From positions 1,356,001 through 1,420,000 of the forward strand of contig CANXME010000212.1 of assembly GCA_948144175.1 (NCBI GenBank): DNA of 64,000 nt. Direction: 5' to 3'. The notes under the pieces were generated by a model. That model saw only the letters and a list, made by a program, of their open reading frames with translations. It was not told where the DNA came from and made no database searches. Made by a program: the position numbers and the translations under genes. Positions 12,082 through 22,369 of the stretch are shown piece by piece; position 1 is the stretch's first letter; every line of letters starts with the position of its first letter. The DNA is from Closterium sp. NIES-65. Lineage: Eukaryota > Streptophyta > Zygnematophyceae > Desmidiales > Closteriaceae.

Positions 12082-12212
12082 TGTCAATATGTTATGATGC
12101 TTATATTGTGTAGGCTGTAGTGGGGTAGCCCATAAGGGCTACAACCCATTTAGGGTTAGTACTTGTACCCACTTTGATCTTAGTTCATTCATTCTCGTTC
12201 AGTTTCTTTACA
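12082..12212 (+). repeat. 3' LTR of CE3
   Basis: A 131-bp copy preceded by the polypurine tract. It pairs with 8739-8869. Confidence 0.9.
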
Positions 12213-12482
12213 ACGTCAACCTCACCTTTCTGTCAGAGCCTTAGCTTGTTCGAGCGGGCGATCGGTGTGGAAGTCGACATGAAAAAGGCCCTGTACCACT
12301 CGTTGAAGAGTACGATGGCTCGTCCAGTATCCTCGTGCTTGCGGAGATGGGTTACGAGAGGAAGGACCTGCATCATTGTGCAATGCTCCTATGCCGCATA
12401 CATGGAGGCCGTCCGAAAATAGTATGTTGGGTCTGGTGTGCGCAGAATAGTTGCAGGCGTGTCCAAGAGCATAGCTTGGCAT
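12213..12482 (-). pseudogene. fragment of an older minus-strand gene right of CE3
   Basis: On the minus strand a coding-like segment includes IVLFNEWYRAFFMSTS and leads, across the CE3 duplication, into the frame at 8738. One stop lies near the junction. Together with 8398-8738 and 838-1184 it forms the remains of a single gene hit twice by copia elements. I see no domain I can name. Confidence 0.4.
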
Positions 12483-12726
12483 CGCTTGCGTAGTGGGTAA
12501 GAGCTAGTATAATTGGTTTAATTGGTATGTGTGAGGGCGCAGTACATCAGATCATGAAAACGTCATGAAACTGTGTCCCTACAGATAGGGGCCTCATGAA
12601 TGACATCCAATGGGAATGCATGAGGGAGGTGTCATACCAAACTTGGTGAGGATGAGACATTGCTTGCCATGATCTACATGCTCTACATACGCTTGATCTA
12701 AACATGGTTTGGATCCCCTGTGACGA

Positions 12727-13594
12727 TCATTTGCAAACCAGATCATACTTTAAAGGCTCGTCATGAAGCGTAGGTGTCAGCCTTTTGAGGATGCACTGCA
12801 TCATGTGGAGCCATATCCTTTCATTGACGACGTGCATCACGCAAACACCGATGGCCTTGTACAGATTACCCCACGTGGTGCTCACGTATGACCATTCCCA
12901 TAACAAACACTGCCAACACATGAATGTGTGGGATGGGCTTGATATTGGTTGGATTGTGAGACCACAATGGAACACGAATGATACACAACGGAGGGTGCAG
13001 CACTTACAGCCACGAAGTACGTAGACCATGCTGTCTTCACACTCTGCTTGCCCTTAAGGGGGGTTGCACGCAACATCTCATACACCAGCCGTTGATCCTT
13101 AACGGTGCGCAGCACAAACACTTAAGACCCGTTCCTCAAATCTCACCGACCTGCAGTGCACAACGAGCACGGCTGCATTGAGCTTGCCGCCATCGTGCAA
13201 GTAACCATGGACGATTGGGATGGTTGCATATATAGTTGCTCAACAACGGAACCACGGTGGTTCAGTTCCTTTGAAATCGTAGGCATGCAACCCGCCACTA
13301 CACTAGAGCCAAATAAGCACGAAACCAAGTCAAATGGCTTCACAGGTGAGGAAAGCTTGGGTCACACAAATCATTGTTCATGCTCGTAGAGGCAACAATA
13401 ACCTTCAGCATCGCTTGCAACACCTCCGTCTTCTGCTCCACTGTCAGCTCGGTTGGCAGTTTAGGGAACAGCGCTATCATCTCGGTACCACTGACTGGCC
13501 ACCTTAACACCTCAAGTACGTTCACTGGAAAAAACTGCAATGGATGTGCTACCTGTCTGCCATTGAAGGTGAGTTTGGTTGCATCGCTAAACAA
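12727..13594 (-). pseudogene. probable exons upstream in the same minus-strand relic gene
   Basis: Three coding-like blocks are on the minus strand. At 13340-13594 the frame includes FNGRQVAHPLQFFPVNVLEV and an acid/Leu-rich tail. At about 13013-13121 it includes VKDQRLVYEMLRATPLKGK, ending at a GTAAGT donor. At 12727-12930 it includes EWSYVSTTWGNLYKAIGV after a plausible TGTTGGCAG acceptor. Splice-like borders and conserved-looking residues suggest real exons, but start, end and function are not established. The blocks point the same way as the gene pieces at 12213-12482 and 8398-8738 and may be its upstream part. Confidence 0.35.
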
Positions 13595-14090
13595 CGCTAC
13601 TTACTACTGCCTTTCCCTTCAGAGCGCGCAGCATCCATCAGGATCAGATTTGGGAGATTAGGATCATTCAATAGAGACCGTATGACAACATATACATCTG
13701 TAGTTTAAATAACCGTTGCACGTTGGAACCAATCACAATCTGCCGCCGTTTGGTATCGACGCTTCCCATCCACTTCCTCCGTTTTTGGGGTCGTTGCAAA
13801 CCCTTCAATACCACTCATCTTGTACCACATTGCAACAAATACTTAGTGACGTGAAGGGCCGAACCGAAACAGGCAGGGTGGCATTAACTATTTGGAGAGT
13901 CTAGCAATTGCCTATGCACAAAAGAGCTCTAGCACTCACCTAAATGACGGGACGATATCGTAGAGTAAGCACACAAAGTTCCCCCTCCAGTGCGATCTCT
14001 ATCGACTCCCAGTGCTCGTGAGCTTATAGAAACTGCATCTCCCATCGTTCCAAGTCTCTAATTGTTTCCCAAAAGTTCAGATCAGATGGT
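13595..14090. other. no gene seen
   Basis: No open frame with recognisable motifs, no repeat and no LTR was seen. It is presumably intergenic or intronic. Confidence 0.5.
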
Positions 14091-14229
14091 TGTCAGAATC
14101 CCAGCCACTAGACCACTGGGATAAAAGGGCTTGTTTGTGTAGCGGGTAAGTGCGCCCATAACCCCCCAGGCCAACGTGCCCGTCACCCTTCCTTAGGATC
14201 AATCAGGGATCACCAATGGACCTCTGACA
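14091..14229 (-). repeat. 3' terminal repeat of the TRIM
   Basis: A 139-bp copy, 3.6% different from the other. It lies away from the PBS, so it is the 3' repeat of a minus-strand element. Confidence 0.88.
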
Positions 14230-14248
14230 CCCCCCCGCACTGGGATGC

Positions 14249-14325
14249 CCGAAGTGCACACACCGGGATTCGAACCCGAGACCTTCGCTCTGATACCATG
14301 TCAGAATCCCAGCCACTAGACCACT
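14249..14325 (-). ncRNA. tRNA-like Pol III promoter/fold across the LTR-PBS junction
   Basis: On the minus strand, in order: a D-arm-like segment with A-box TGGTCTAGTGG; a five-base stem TCTGA / TCAGA closing a seven-base loop CATGGTA (the LTR tip plus the start of the PBS); a short variable region; and a T-arm with loop TTCGAAT and stem TCGGG / CCCGG. Arm sizes match a tRNA, and the first half resembles eukaryotic tRNA-Glu by eye. The acceptor stem does not pair, so it is not a tRNA gene. A Pol III promoter role is inferred. Confidence 0.5.
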
Positions 14326-14437
14326 GGGATAAAAGGGCTTGTTTGTGTAGCGGGTAAGTGCGCCCATAACCCCCCAGGCCAACGTGCTTGTAACCCTTCC
14401 TTAGGATCAATCGGGGATCACCAGTGGACCTCTGACA
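14299..14437 (-). repeat. 5' terminal repeat of the TRIM
   Basis: A 139-bp copy directly adjoining the PBS (minus strand). Its inner tip supplies half of the anticodon-like stem. Confidence 0.88.
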
Positions 14438-15761
14438 ATTGTGACCACTTGATTTAAACAGTTGTATGATCTCTGTAATGGATTCATTATGTAAACATTA
14501 CTTGCATGCAATGTAAGCTAACTCTTCTTCTGCGTTGCCTCTAACCGAACTCGGTGCATGGTCTGCCTCTCGTGACATTGGAATCTCTGCAACGCCCTCA
14601 CTACCCTTTTTGATATTGCCGTCGCCATCACCCTCTACTTCATCATTTTCCTCCAAAGGCGGTTGTTCACCCACGCGCCACGTTCAAGTTCTGGGATACG
14701 GCCTACACGGATGCATAGGGTAGCTAGCCAGTCATGTTCCTCAGGACACTATTTCTTTTAATACCGGCGAGAACGTAAGCGTGGAAAGTTCCTAAAAACA
14801 TATCCACATAACTCACATAGCTCCCAGGGCATAGGACTAAAGCGCCTGAACGGTCATTAGGGCGCCATGACAGCCACAAGCTTACGGACACGATGCGTTA
14901 CACGAACGGAGGGAGGGAAGGGTTCGATCGCAAGAACGCGCTCGGGACACTTCTGTTCAATCTCGCTATCGCATAACATACAGACACTTCAAAAGTGATC
15001 AGTCGATCAAAATTACATCCTTTAATGCTACGCTAAAGTAACAATAAGACCAATTTGCCATGTAAACAGGTTTATTCATTACCTGCAATGGATTTAGTGT
15101 GACTACTAATATCAGCACGTTGCATATCTCTAGCTATGCAGTTTTAGGAGGATGGTTCATCCATTAGTGTGCCCATGGCCAACCATTTAAATAGCCACAC
15201 TGGTCAGTTCTCTAAATCTTGCTGGGAAAAAAACCTTGCTAACGGTGCCAATGGTTGTTGACTAAGCCATATCGCCCACGCGTGATTCAAGATGCATACA
15301 GCAAAAAGTTCCACGTTTGATATAAAGCTCAAAGCAGCATGGTAGGTGGTCGGCGGGAGTCGTCTGCCAAGTACAGAGTAGCGCCATTAGCCAAAAGTGA
15401 GAGCAAACGGATACTGGCAGCGAGAAGACGAGTCATGCCCATTACCTTCAGACTCAGCTGCCATGTGCATCTTACGACAGTTGCAACACAAAACATAAGT
15501 GCTACGTGTACTCTCTTGATTTCCTGGGATGAATGCAACACCAATAGAGGCCCACGATCAAGGTTAGTCTATCATAAAGGTGTTCATTCTTGCGTTGCAA
15601 GCACTATGCAGCATACATCCGTTAGAGGTTACTTGCACTATTGGTGCTGTTCTGATAGGGGCAGACACTCTAGCACAGTTATCGTGATGAGTCTTTGAGC
15701 CGGTGGGGTGGTTCCCATACTGTGGATCTTCTTCATTTCTGCCTAGCATAACTGACACCGC
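14438..15761. other. no gene seen
   Basis: I see only short open frames without recognisable motifs and no repeats in this 1.3 kb. Confidence 0.5.
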
Positions 15762-16840
15762 TCAAGATTCATGCATTGCCGACCCCTCAGAACCTTTCCG
15801 GCTATTGTCTGCCGCACTCTCACTGGCCTTGGGGATTGCAGCCCCAGCAACGGCTTTGGAGGTGCTGCCATGACCAGTTTCGGCTGCGCGCGGTTCATCA
15901 CTGCGAGCATCCCCAAGGCCATTTAAAGCAATCTGCGCATCTGCTACCGTGACGTCCGCTTCGGCGTTCTCATCCTCTATAGAGTCGTCCTGTATGTCGA
16001 CATAGCTCCTCTGATCACCCCCATCGGCATTCTCCTTCACTGCTTCCGCAACGTTCTGGTCCTCTGTTTCCGTGTCGTGTATGTCGATATACCGCGCTTT
16101 ATCAAGGCCATCGGCTGGCCCCTTGGCCCTAACACCCGCAGCTGCCTCTGCGGCGTTCTCATCTTCTGTTTTCATGTCTTGTATGTTGTCATCACTCGGT
16201 TTATCAACGCCCTCTACTTGCTCCGTTGCCCGCACACCCGCAGTTGAATCCACTGTGCTGTCGTCATCTATTTCCACGTCCTGTATGTTGACACAGCACA
16301 CGTTAGGGTACCCAATGGCTTTCTCCTTTTCCGCAGCATCCGTAGGCACTTCCATGGCGTTATTGTTCTCTGTTTTCACGTCCTGTATTTTGACATAGCG
16401 TGCTTTATTAACGTCATCGGCTTGCTCCTTAGTCGGGGCACCCGCAGCTGCTTTCGCAGCGTTATCGTTCTTCGTTTTCACGTCCTCTATGTCGACATAG
16501 CGCGCTTCACGCGGTCGGCTTGCTCCTTAGCCAGGACACGCGTTGTTGCTTTTGCGGCGTTCTCGTCCTCCGTTTTTGCGTCTTGTATGTCGACATAGCG
16601 CGCTTCATTAACGCGATCGGCTTGCTCCTTAACCGGGACACCCATTGCTGCCTTAGCAACATTCTCGTCCTCCGTTTTGAAGTCTTGTATATTGACATAG
16701 CACGCGTGACCATAGCCGTCGGGTTCGCTGCCTTGTTGGAGCTTAGGGTACCCAGAGTTGGGTCCTCGCCCAAGTCGAGTATTGACCTTGACATATCCAA
16801 GACTCGAGAGGCGTATGGATTGAACTGCGGTATCATCCAC
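15762..16840 (-). CDS. acidic 34-residue-repeat protein, unrecognised, probably damaged
   Basis: On the minus strand about eight units of roughly 102 bp encode a 34-residue repeat of the form ARYVDIQDxKTEDENAAKA plus GVxxKEQADxVN. The YVDIQD-type core recurs near 15991, 16078, 16182, 16279, 16383, 16485, 16583 and 16686. The product is highly acidic, rich in Ala, Glu, Asp and Lys, and probably disordered or coiled; no enzyme motif is seen. The unit near 16500 is 4 bp shorter than the others, which breaks the frame between the upstream two units and the downstream run; a stop after a Ser/Ala/Gly-rich tail lies at 15762. The true start is unclear: an ATG at 16854 begins a protein-like frame that is not in phase with the repeats. 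Confidence 0.45.
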
Positions 16841-19032
16841 GCATCTGCACGCATCAGAGAATCACAGAGGAACTGGTCCTAAGTGTCCGGCGTCATAGTC
16901 TCACGTAAAAGCTCAATTCTTATCAAGTGCAGCCTCTCGTGGCGTGACTTATACCCATTCTTCTACCGCAGCTCCATAGTACTCATGTGCAACCCTAGAC
17001 TACGAGTGCGATATCGAATTCTGAAACCCCAACAAAAAATGCCTTTTAAGGGGTTGGTTGGGTGGTTACATGGGGTGACCAATGACAGCCCGCTACAATG
17101 AAGACAAATCCAATATAGGTGTATGTTATGGAGCACCAGACTTACAAGAGATTTTGTTTCCTTGCATCCTTTAATGGCACATGTTGAATAGTGTCATTAA
17201 ATCGGCGCACACTGCTTCTCTCAAACACAACATTGTACAAGCTTCATATATAGAAAAAATGTATTGTACCCATTTCTACTGGAGTATGCAACACTACAAG
17301 TAATCAAGAAGCTCGCATTGCCACGTCTCACTTGCATAAGCTGATGAGAAACCCGACTTCACCAATGTTTGTATGAATTTCATAACGTATATGCCGCAGT
17401 CGTCCTCATTTGTTTGTGCTGGGACCTATAGGATGGAGCAACCCAAACTGACATTGGTGGTTTGGAACATCCAGGAGCTGACGTTGGTTAAGAGAGCATT
17501 ATGATCGAATGCTACCAAGCTCGATAGTTGCATAGGTTATTTGACTTTCCCAAACATCAGCCTCCAAATCAGAGACGAATTTTCCCATAATCATCAACTG
17601 CTGTTGCAAGTACCTATGCGTTAGAAAAGGGCATTTAAGACGTGTGTCATGATGAAGTCTGCATGGGTGCATCGTCTGCCAAAAGGAGGCAGGGCAAATA
17701 GTTACCGTTTGATTGGTGGGTCGATGTCGCGATGGCAGGAGTATGAATCAGTGTGCAGAAAGTGTGTGGGGCGTGGAGTAGAGTGTTTGTTCACCGTTGT
17801 GTCGTTGTACATGACCACGAGGCTCCAATGTTTCCTGTTATCCACAATGCCAGATCGTGAGGTGTATATTATTCGGGACACAATGGCACGGCGCAACACA
17901 ATGTTTTGAGCTTTAGGCCCCTTTCATGTACATACTCCTTGTGGATGGGGATGAGCACCCAGCGGTATGTAAGCACGTTCTGTCCACACGCTGACGGTGG
18001 CCCACGACCATGCATTTGTGGGCGTTGCATGAGGTCAAAGACGTAAGTGCTACAGTAGAACCATGAATGGTTCCAGCCGTCGTGCTGAAACTGTAGTGCC
18101 CTACAAGTAGTCAAAATGTCAGGTTAGTTGAATTATCAACAAATCAAAGTCACTTGCAAACGGAGACTGTAAGCATACACGCCCCATCAGTCAACGGATT
18201 TTGCCACTAAGCCACTAGCATGGAAGAAAATATAAAGCATCGCAAGGCGTGATGGTCAGGTAACTACCACCCATCAGGTATGGCATATCGTACTTCCTAA
18301 ACAATCTAGTGCCAACATTCTTAGGCATGCTGGCAACTGCTAATGCGGCGCTTCAGGCTCAGCGGCGATGGGTTTGGCGTTGGAGAGGCGACTCACTAGG
18401 TGAAAGATGTTCGTGACTTCGTATGACTAGAACACTCTGAAGGTTTGTGTTGTTTGATGGGATACAACTAAAACACATTGGGGACACTTTAAGGTCAGAC
18501 ATGTAACATACGCCCTATGTTACGCAAGATTACTGTAACCACATGGAGAGACAATTTTTAATACATGCAAGGATGTGGCACGGTTGGTCGCGTTGCAAAC
18601 GATCTGCTGTTCATTTCAAGATGATGATAAAAGACATCAACCTCGCAGGAGGTGCTGGTTATATGTAGTGTTGTCACATGAGGTGCGACAGTACGCGGCT
18701 GAGGTGGGTGACCAGCTGCCCTTCCAATGATCATGAGAGATATTCACGTGTCACCAAGGGGTTTAGGGAGCGCATAGCCATTCAGTCTATGGCCGCCCAG
18801 GGATTTCCTGAACATCCTCAGACAGTGTCGATGAAACCCTAGTCACTAACAAATTGACGGTCAACCGTTCAGCACGAGTAATCACATCAATGGAGCATGG
18901 TAAGGTTGGTAGGCAATCTAACAACTCACGTCCTATCAATGCAAGCTACTTGTGCAATCCGTGGTACTTCCCACATTGTGGACAGCCCAACAGCCTCTGC
19001 GCAGACAGTCACATACCATTCCACGCAAAGAG
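16841..19032. other. no confident gene; weak coding-like traces
   Basis: A minus-strand trace at about 16855-17010 could be degenerate coding sequence upstream of the repeat gene, and short open frames lie at 17649-17909 (plus). None has a recognisable motif or convincing splice sites. CE4 is inserted at its right edge. Confidence 0.35.
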
Positions 19033-19158
19033 TGTGAAGAAATGAGGAATGAATGAACTAGCAAGCAGGTGGGTACAAGAAGGAAAACCTAGAAGAGTTG
19101 TAACCCATATTGTCTGCCCCACTAGAGCCTACACAGTCTATAGCATATGAGTTTGACA
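19033..19158 (-). repeat. 3' LTR of CE4
   Basis: A 126-bp LTR from TGTGAAG to TTGACA (plus strand), next to the complement of the polypurine tract. It matches 32839-32964 at 120 of 126 positions. Confidence 0.9.
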
Positions 19159-19524
19159 CACCCCCATAGGCAAAGTGGGGGAGAACAAGAGGTCACAAGA
19201 ACAGTCAAGCAAAGCAAAGCAAGCTCAGGGTGGATCACAACGTCACCACACAATCCAAGCACAAGAGCAAGGCCAAAAGGCCAGTTCACATGCAAGATCA
19301 TGTATAAAGGTAAACAAGCAAGTGCAGGTATAGAAAGATCACAGTACAAGCAAGGTCAAGAAGTGAGTAAGTGAGGCCAAGTAGGCACAAGACCTAGCAT
19401 CGTACAGAAACGCTGACGATCACTAGGCGGAAGTGCCTTGGTAAAGATATCAGCAGTGTTGGCCTCAGAGGCCACGTAAGCAAGGCGCAACAGACCACGC
19501 TGCTGCAGCTCAGGAGCAAGGAAG

Positions 19525-19651
19525 TGACGAGAAATGAGAATGAATAAACTATGAAACAGTTGGGTACAAGTACTAACCCTAATTGGGTTGTACCCCTTAT
19601 GGGCTACCCCACTACAACCTACACAAATGTATAAGCTATAATGTTCTGACA
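19525..19651 (-). repeat. 3' LTR of CE5 (orphan)
   Basis: A 127-bp LTR ending in TTCTGACA, followed by the polypurine-tract complement. It is only roughly similar to the LTR at 29196-29310, so those two are not a pair. Confidence 0.8.
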
Positions 19652-19929
19652 CACGCCCATAGGCAAAGTGGGGGAGAACAAGAGGTCACAAGATCAGTCA
19701 AGCAAAGCAAAGCAAGCTCAGGGTGGATCACAAAGTCACCACACAGTCCGAGCACAAGAGTAAGGCCACAAGGCCAGTTCACATGCAAGAACATATATAT
19801 AAAGGTAAACAAGAGGGTACAGGTATAGAAAGAGTACAGTACAAACAAGATCAAGAAGTGAGCAAGTGAGGCCAAGTAGGCACAAGACCTAGCAAAGTAC
19901 AGAAGCGCTGATGATCACAAGGCGGAAGG

Positions 19930-21660
19930 GCCTTGGTGAAGATATCAGCAGTGTTGGCCTCAGAGGCCACGTAGGTAAGGCGGAGCTAACCACGCTGCTG
20001 AAGCTCACAAGCCAGGAAGTAGCGGAGAGCAATGTGCTTCGTTCTGTGCTCCAGTCTGTGCTCCCCACACAAGGCCAGCATGGCCTTGTTGTCTACGTAC
20101 AGAACTGGAGGAGAACGAGGCGGCTCTCCTAGGTCAGCCAGTAGGTAGGTGAGCCAGCGTAGCTCCTGTGCAGCCATGGCCCCTGCGTAGATCTCAGCCT
20201 CACAGCTGGAGCTGAGAACAGAAGACGAGCGGGTAGACCGCCACGAAACAGAGGCGGAGCCAAGGCTGAAGGTGTAACCCTGTGACGACCGCTGCAGGGC
20301 CTGGTCGTCAGCCCAAGAAGCGTCAGCATGACCTGTGAGGACCAATCGACGTCGCCCTCCAAGCACTAGCCCCATGCCTGACGTACTGCAAACGTAGCGC
20401 AACACCCTCTTTGCTGCAGCCATGTGCTTTGGTCGGTGTCTCCCAGGAGCAACATAGCGTGCCAAGATTCTAAGAGGGTATGCAAGGTCAGGTCGTGTGC
20501 AGGTCATCAGGTACATGAGGCAGCCAACAAGCTCTAGGTATAGGCCACTCGGCTCTACGGACTCATCCGAAGGCAGAGCTGAGAGCGAGTGGCGAGTAGA
20601 AAGAGGAGTGGCCTGAGGCAAGGAGTACGTGAAGCCGAAGCGCTGAAGGACCTGCTGCACCATGTGTGACTGAGTCATGGTAATGGTGCGCTGTGCTCTG
20701 TCCCGTGTGATCTGCAAGCCAAAGTAGCTGCGCAGTTCACCCAGGTCTGTGCACGTATGTCTCTTCTGCAGCTCGGACTTCACGTGGGCGAGTCCACCAG
20801 TGTCAGCAGTGGCAAAGACCAAGTCGTCGACGTACAGGAGGATGTAGAACGGCGGCAGAGGGTGTCGGTGCGCAGAAACAGCGACGGGTCGGCTCTAGAA
20901 GGAACAAACCGAAGAGCCGCAAGTGTAGTCCTCAGTGTGTCGTGCCACTCACGGGGCGCCTGGCGGAGACCGTAGACTGGCCGCCGGAGGCTCCTCTGGG
21001 TACCAGGAGGAAACGACCCAGTGAAGCCAGGAGGGCGGCGCAGCCAGATCTAACCGTGCAGGCTGCCCTGCAGGAAACTTGTGCTGAAGTCAAGAGAGTG
21101 AAGCTCGTAGTCGCGCTGAGCGGCGATGTGCAGCAGCACCCGAAGAGTGGTCATCTTTGGGGTGGGAGAGAAGGTCTCAAAGTAGTCAACTCCCTGCCGC
21201 TGAGTAAAGCCTCGAGCCACGTAACGCGCCTTGAAGACAGGCGTAGAACCCGGCGGCCGCTTCACCCTGAAAATCCACATGCCCGTGACAATGCTCGCCC
21301 CAGGGGGGGGAACCTCGTCGACGTAGGTGTCTGTGGACTTCCAGGAAGCCATCTCTATGTCCATGGTTCATTGCCACTGAGAGGAGTAGGGACCCTCGAT
21401 CGCCTCAGTGTACGATCGAGGAGTCCGGATGTCTGGTGCATCCGGGTCTTCCTCAGGAGCAATCAGCGTGGACACGAGATGAGGCAAAGCAGCAGCAAAA
21501 CACTGGAACTCCTCCTGCTTGTCCTCAAGGACGTCCGTGCTAAGAGCACACTCACCCCCGACGGACTGAAGACAGACAGACGCGGACTCATCAACGAGAC
21601 TAGCAGCGTAGTCTAGACGACAGCGAGCAGCAAAGTCGACAAGCTCAGCAACTTAGGCAG
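19930..21660 (-). pseudogene. RT and RNase H remnant of CE5
   Basis: RNase H shows GHADASWADDQ and the SCEAEIYAG motif. RT shows WIFRVKRPPGSTP, HSLDFSTSFLQ and the YSLPQATPLSTRHSL segment. It is typical copia pol and is decayed. Confidence 0.8.
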
Positions 21661-22369
21661 ACGCAGCAGTGGACTCAAAGGAAGGGTCAGTGACAATAGT
21701 AGCCAGGAGACGAGTGACAGTAGGACTAGCAGCACGGAGAGAGTCAGACTTCACGTCAGGAAGGATAGGAAGAGAGGACTCTGGAGGAGACGGCAACGGG
21801 ACACGCAGAGGAGCAGTGGACGGACGAAGTGCCATCTGGTGTGTGCCTTGGTCCGCGGGAGAACGCGGACGCGGAGCACCACGACTAGTGCGAGTAGCAC
21901 GAACAGGCGACGCAGGACGAGACGCAGGCTCACGACGCTCAGGAAGACCTCTAGTAAGACCAGTGTAGGGAGAAGGAGCATGTTGGGGGGAGGCGGGCTG
22001 TAACTATGACTGTGACGGGATAGGCTGTGGACACTCTAAGGGAGGAGCAGGACCAGTAGAGGGCGGGAGACGAAGACCCTACTCAAATAGCGGAAAGAAG
22101 TACGGCTGCGGCCGCGCAGTGCCTCCAGAACTAGCAGGGATAGCACCAGTACCCCCAGCGGTAGCACCAGTGTTAGTAGCACCAGTGTCAGCAGCACCAG
22201 TAGGCCAGTTCTCATGCAGGATAACATATATATATGAAAAGCTAAACAAACAAGAACAGGAGTATATATATGTGACAGTACAAACAAGGTCAAGAAGTGA
22301 GCAAGTGTGGCAAGACATGCACAAGACGAAGCTGAGTACAGAAGCGCTGATGATCACAAGGCGCAAGTG

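Larger units (their letters stand above)
8739..12212 (+). mobile_element. CE3: internally deleted Ty1/copia element with both LTRs
   Basis: A plus-strand element of 3.5 kb. Its 131-bp LTRs (8739-8869 and 12082-12212) differ at 11 sites (about 8%), and the flanking 5-mers AGGTC and ACGTC match at 4 of 5. It has a PBS TGGTATCAGAGC at 8870, a short leader remnant, the Gly/Ala-rich linker (about 9120-10016), RT (about 10380-11100), RNase H (about 11390-11800), a 3' UTR and the polypurine tract ATGGGGGTG before the right LTR. Gag, protease and integrase are absent, and the rest carries several breaks. It is one of the older insertions here. Confidence 0.9.
14091..14437 (-). mobile_element. TRIM: miniature terminal-repeat element with a tRNA-like junction
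   Basis: Two 139-bp direct repeats (14091-14229 and 14299-14437, 5 differences) flank a 69-bp core. Their ends form TGTCAGA...TCTGACA. Flanking 5-mers ATGGT and ATTGT match at 4 of 5. On the minus strand the right copy is followed by the PBS TGGTATCAGAGC, so it is a non-autonomous LTR-type TRIM with no coding capacity. Unusually, the core holds GGGTTCGAATCCCG, a tRNA T-arm with B-box, and the LTR end holds TGGTCTAGTGG, an A-box-like motif. The 36-base spacing is that of a tRNA. Confidence 0.85.
19525..22203 (-). mobile_element. CE5: 3' half of a Ty1/copia element inserted in CE4
   Basis: It begins with a 127-bp LTR (19525-19651), inserted in the RNase H end of CE4. There follow, reading rightwards, a 3' UTR (19652-19925), RNase H (about 19930-20350), RT (about 20640-21360), the C-terminal linker (about 21400-21990) and an Ala/Pro/Thr-rich stretch. 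It stops where 3'-UTR sequence of CE6 starts, with GGCCAGTT-type similarity at the join. No 5' half or 5' LTR is present. The remnant carries several breaks. Confidence 0.75.

Noticed and set aside
14249-14325. True tRNA gene
   Set aside because: D-like, anticodon-like and T arms form, but the acceptor stem does not pair and the segment spans an LTR/PBS junction.
16072-16398. Plus-strand Ser-rich frame
   Set aside because: It mirrors the acidic repeat gene on the minus strand; codon pattern and repeats make sense only on the minus strand.
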